A program made the translations under genes and the position numbers. A stretch of DNA of 6,423 nucleotides from UBA1732 sp045114455 (GTDB lineage Bacteria > Verrucomicrobiota > Lentisphaeria > Victivallales > UBA1829): contig JBGUKN010000044.1 of the NCBI GenBank assembly GCA_045114455.1, forward strand, positions 1-6,423. Direction: 5' to 3'. The notes under the pieces were generated by a model that was not told where the DNA came from, searched no databases, and saw only the letters and a list, made by a program, of their open reading frames with translations. Within the stretch, counting starts at the first letter, position 1; every line of letters begins with the position of its first letter. Shown in pieces: positions 5,397-6,423 of the stretch.

Positions 5397-6423
5397 TCAG
5401 AGACCTTCCTTCTCCAGGGTGCGGCCGAAACGGAGATAGCGCTGATAGAGCTCTTCGTACAGCTGGACCACTTCCTTGTTCGGCGTGTATTCGGCGTCGA
5501 ACCCGGATCCCATCTTCTCCATGGCGTCTTCCACGCGGGCATAGTGTCCTGCGGCGACCGCGCCGAACATGGCGCTGCCGAGGGCGCAGGTCTGGTCGCA
5601 GGCGGCGATCTTGATCGGGAGGTTGAAGACGTCGGCGCACATCTGCATGATGAACGGGGACTTGCGGCTGATGCCGCCGGTCATGATGACGTTGCGGATC
5701 GGAATGGACTGTGCCTTGAAGTGGTCGATGATGGCGCGCGCGCCGTAGACGGTGCTTTCGGCGAGGGCGCGGTAGACCATCGGGGCGGTGGTGCCGAGAT
5801 TGAGGCCGCAGATCGCGCCGGTGAGCTTCTGGTTGGCATTCGGGGTGCGGCGTCCGTTGAACCAGTCGAGCGCGAGGACGCCGGTGGTGCCGACGGGGAT
5901 CGTGGCGGCTTCCTTCTCAAGCTCGGCGATCTTGATGTCACCGGCGTAGGAGAGGAGGCGCTTGAACCATGCGTAGACGTCGCCGAACGCGGATTGGCCG
6001 GCTTCGAGGCCGATCATGCCGGGGATCACGGAGCCGTCCACCTGGCCGCAGATGCCGGGGATGCAGGAGTTGACCTGCGGGGCCACGAGGATGTCGCAGG
6101 TGCTGGTGCCGCAGACCTTGACCAGGTCGTAGGCGTGGATCTGCGCGCCGACCGCGCCGAAATGGCAGTCGAACGCGCCGGCGGCGACCACGACGTTCGT
6201 GGTGAGGCCGAGGCGGTCCGCCCATTTCTGGGAGAGCTTGCCCGCGGGCTTGTCGCCGGTCACGGTGTCCTTGAAGAGGCGGTCGCGGAGTCCCGCGAGC
6301 ATGGGATCGAGTCCGGCGAAGAATTCCTCCGGCGGAAGTCCGCCCCAGCTCTCATGCCACATGGCCTTGTGTCCGGCGGCGCAGCGGCTGCGCGCCATCT
6401 TCAGCGGATCGATGTTGCCGGTC
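5397..6423 (-). CDS. araB: L-ribulokinase (partial, N-terminus outside window)
   Basis: 341 C-terminal residues of a cytoplasmic FGGY-family kinase that phosphorylates L-ribulose with ATP. The frame is open to the window edge (first residues TGNIDPLKMARSRC), so roughly 200 N-terminal residues are missing compared with the usual 530-570. Visible FGGY features: the catalytic-Asp segment GAFDCHFGAVGA (Asp about visible residue 85), CGTSTCDILVAP (about 104-115), LEAGQSAFGD, LDWFNGRRTP, and the second FGGY signature around MTGGISRKSPFIMQMCADVF (about 247-266), followed by the ATP-side ACDQTCALGSAMFGA. The stretch RSRCAAGHKAMWHESWGG and the surrounding araD and araA point to ribulokinase rather than xylulokinase or glycerol kinase. 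First gene of the visible araB-araD-araA run; its promoter is outside, so regulation cannot be judged. Confidence 0.96.
   Translation of the reverse strand, partial: TGNIDPLKMARSRCAAGHKAMWHESWGGLPPEEFFAGLDPMLAGLRDRLFKDTVTGDKPAGKLSQKWADRLGLTTNVVVAAGAFDCHFGAVGAQIHAYDLVKVCGTSTCDILVAPQVNSCIPGICGQVDGSVIPGMIGLEAGQSAFGDVYAWFKRLLSYAGDIKIAELEKEAATIPVGTTGVLALDWFNGRRTPNANQKLTGAICGLNLGTTAPMVYRALAESTVYGARAIIDHFKAQSIPIRNVIMTGGISRKSPFIMQMCADVFNLPIKIAACDQTCALGSAMFGAVAAGHYARVEDAMEKMGSGFDAEYTPNKEVVQLYEELYQRYLRFGRTLEKEGL

Overview
The window is about 60% GC, densely coded bacterial DNA centred on L-arabinose use. Four leftward genes fill the right two thirds, in transcription order araB (5' end outside the window), araD, araA and a GH43-type arabinosidase/xylosidase with an export signal. 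The proteins are close to textbook family members with their key catalytic residues in place. The GH43 signal peptide, which ends in an Ala-Ala-Cys, suggests a Gram-negative that uses lipoprotein glycosidases. Gene order B-D-A and the AraB sequence fit a gut or plant-fibre degrader of the Bacteroidota or the Lentisphaerota (Victivallis-like). That placement is inference; no marker gene is present.

Layout: 1-1256 (minus) is the N-terminal 418 codons of an ABC exporter (transmembrane domain plus the start of the ATPase domain, cut inside Walker A). 1257-1493 is a divergent intergenic region with a 10-bp palindrome, an AT-rich box and two tiny upstream reading frames. 1494-1943 (plus) is an unrecognised 149-residue protein with one N-terminal membrane segment, a charged Ala/Arg/Glu-rich middle and a Gly/Met/Phe-rich tail. 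1944-2127 is a convergent intergenic region packed with inverted repeats, ending in a plus-strand intrinsic terminator. 2128-3159 (minus) is the GH43 enzyme. 3160-3280 holds a clear minus-strand intrinsic terminator just after araA. 3281-4708 is araA, 4695-5393 araD, and 5397-6423 araB (partial).

How the genes work together: the exported GH43 enzyme would release L-arabinose (or xylose) from plant polysaccharide or oligosaccharides. AraA isomerises L-arabinose to L-ribulose, AraB phosphorylates it, and AraD epimerises L-ribulose-5-phosphate to D-xylulose-5-phosphate for the pentose phosphate pathway. araB, araD and araA are tightly packed (3-nt gap, then 14-nt overlap), so they are surely one transcript. 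The terminator after araA suggests that the GH43 gene gets only read-through or is expressed separately. No arabinose transporter or regulator lies in the window. The ABC exporter and the small plus-strand protein have no visible link to arabinose.

The least explained parts are the small membrane protein and its leader, whose upstream 11-codon frame overlaps the start codon as ATGA, and the inverted-repeat cluster behind it. I see no CRISPR array, insertion sequence, tRNA or rRNA.
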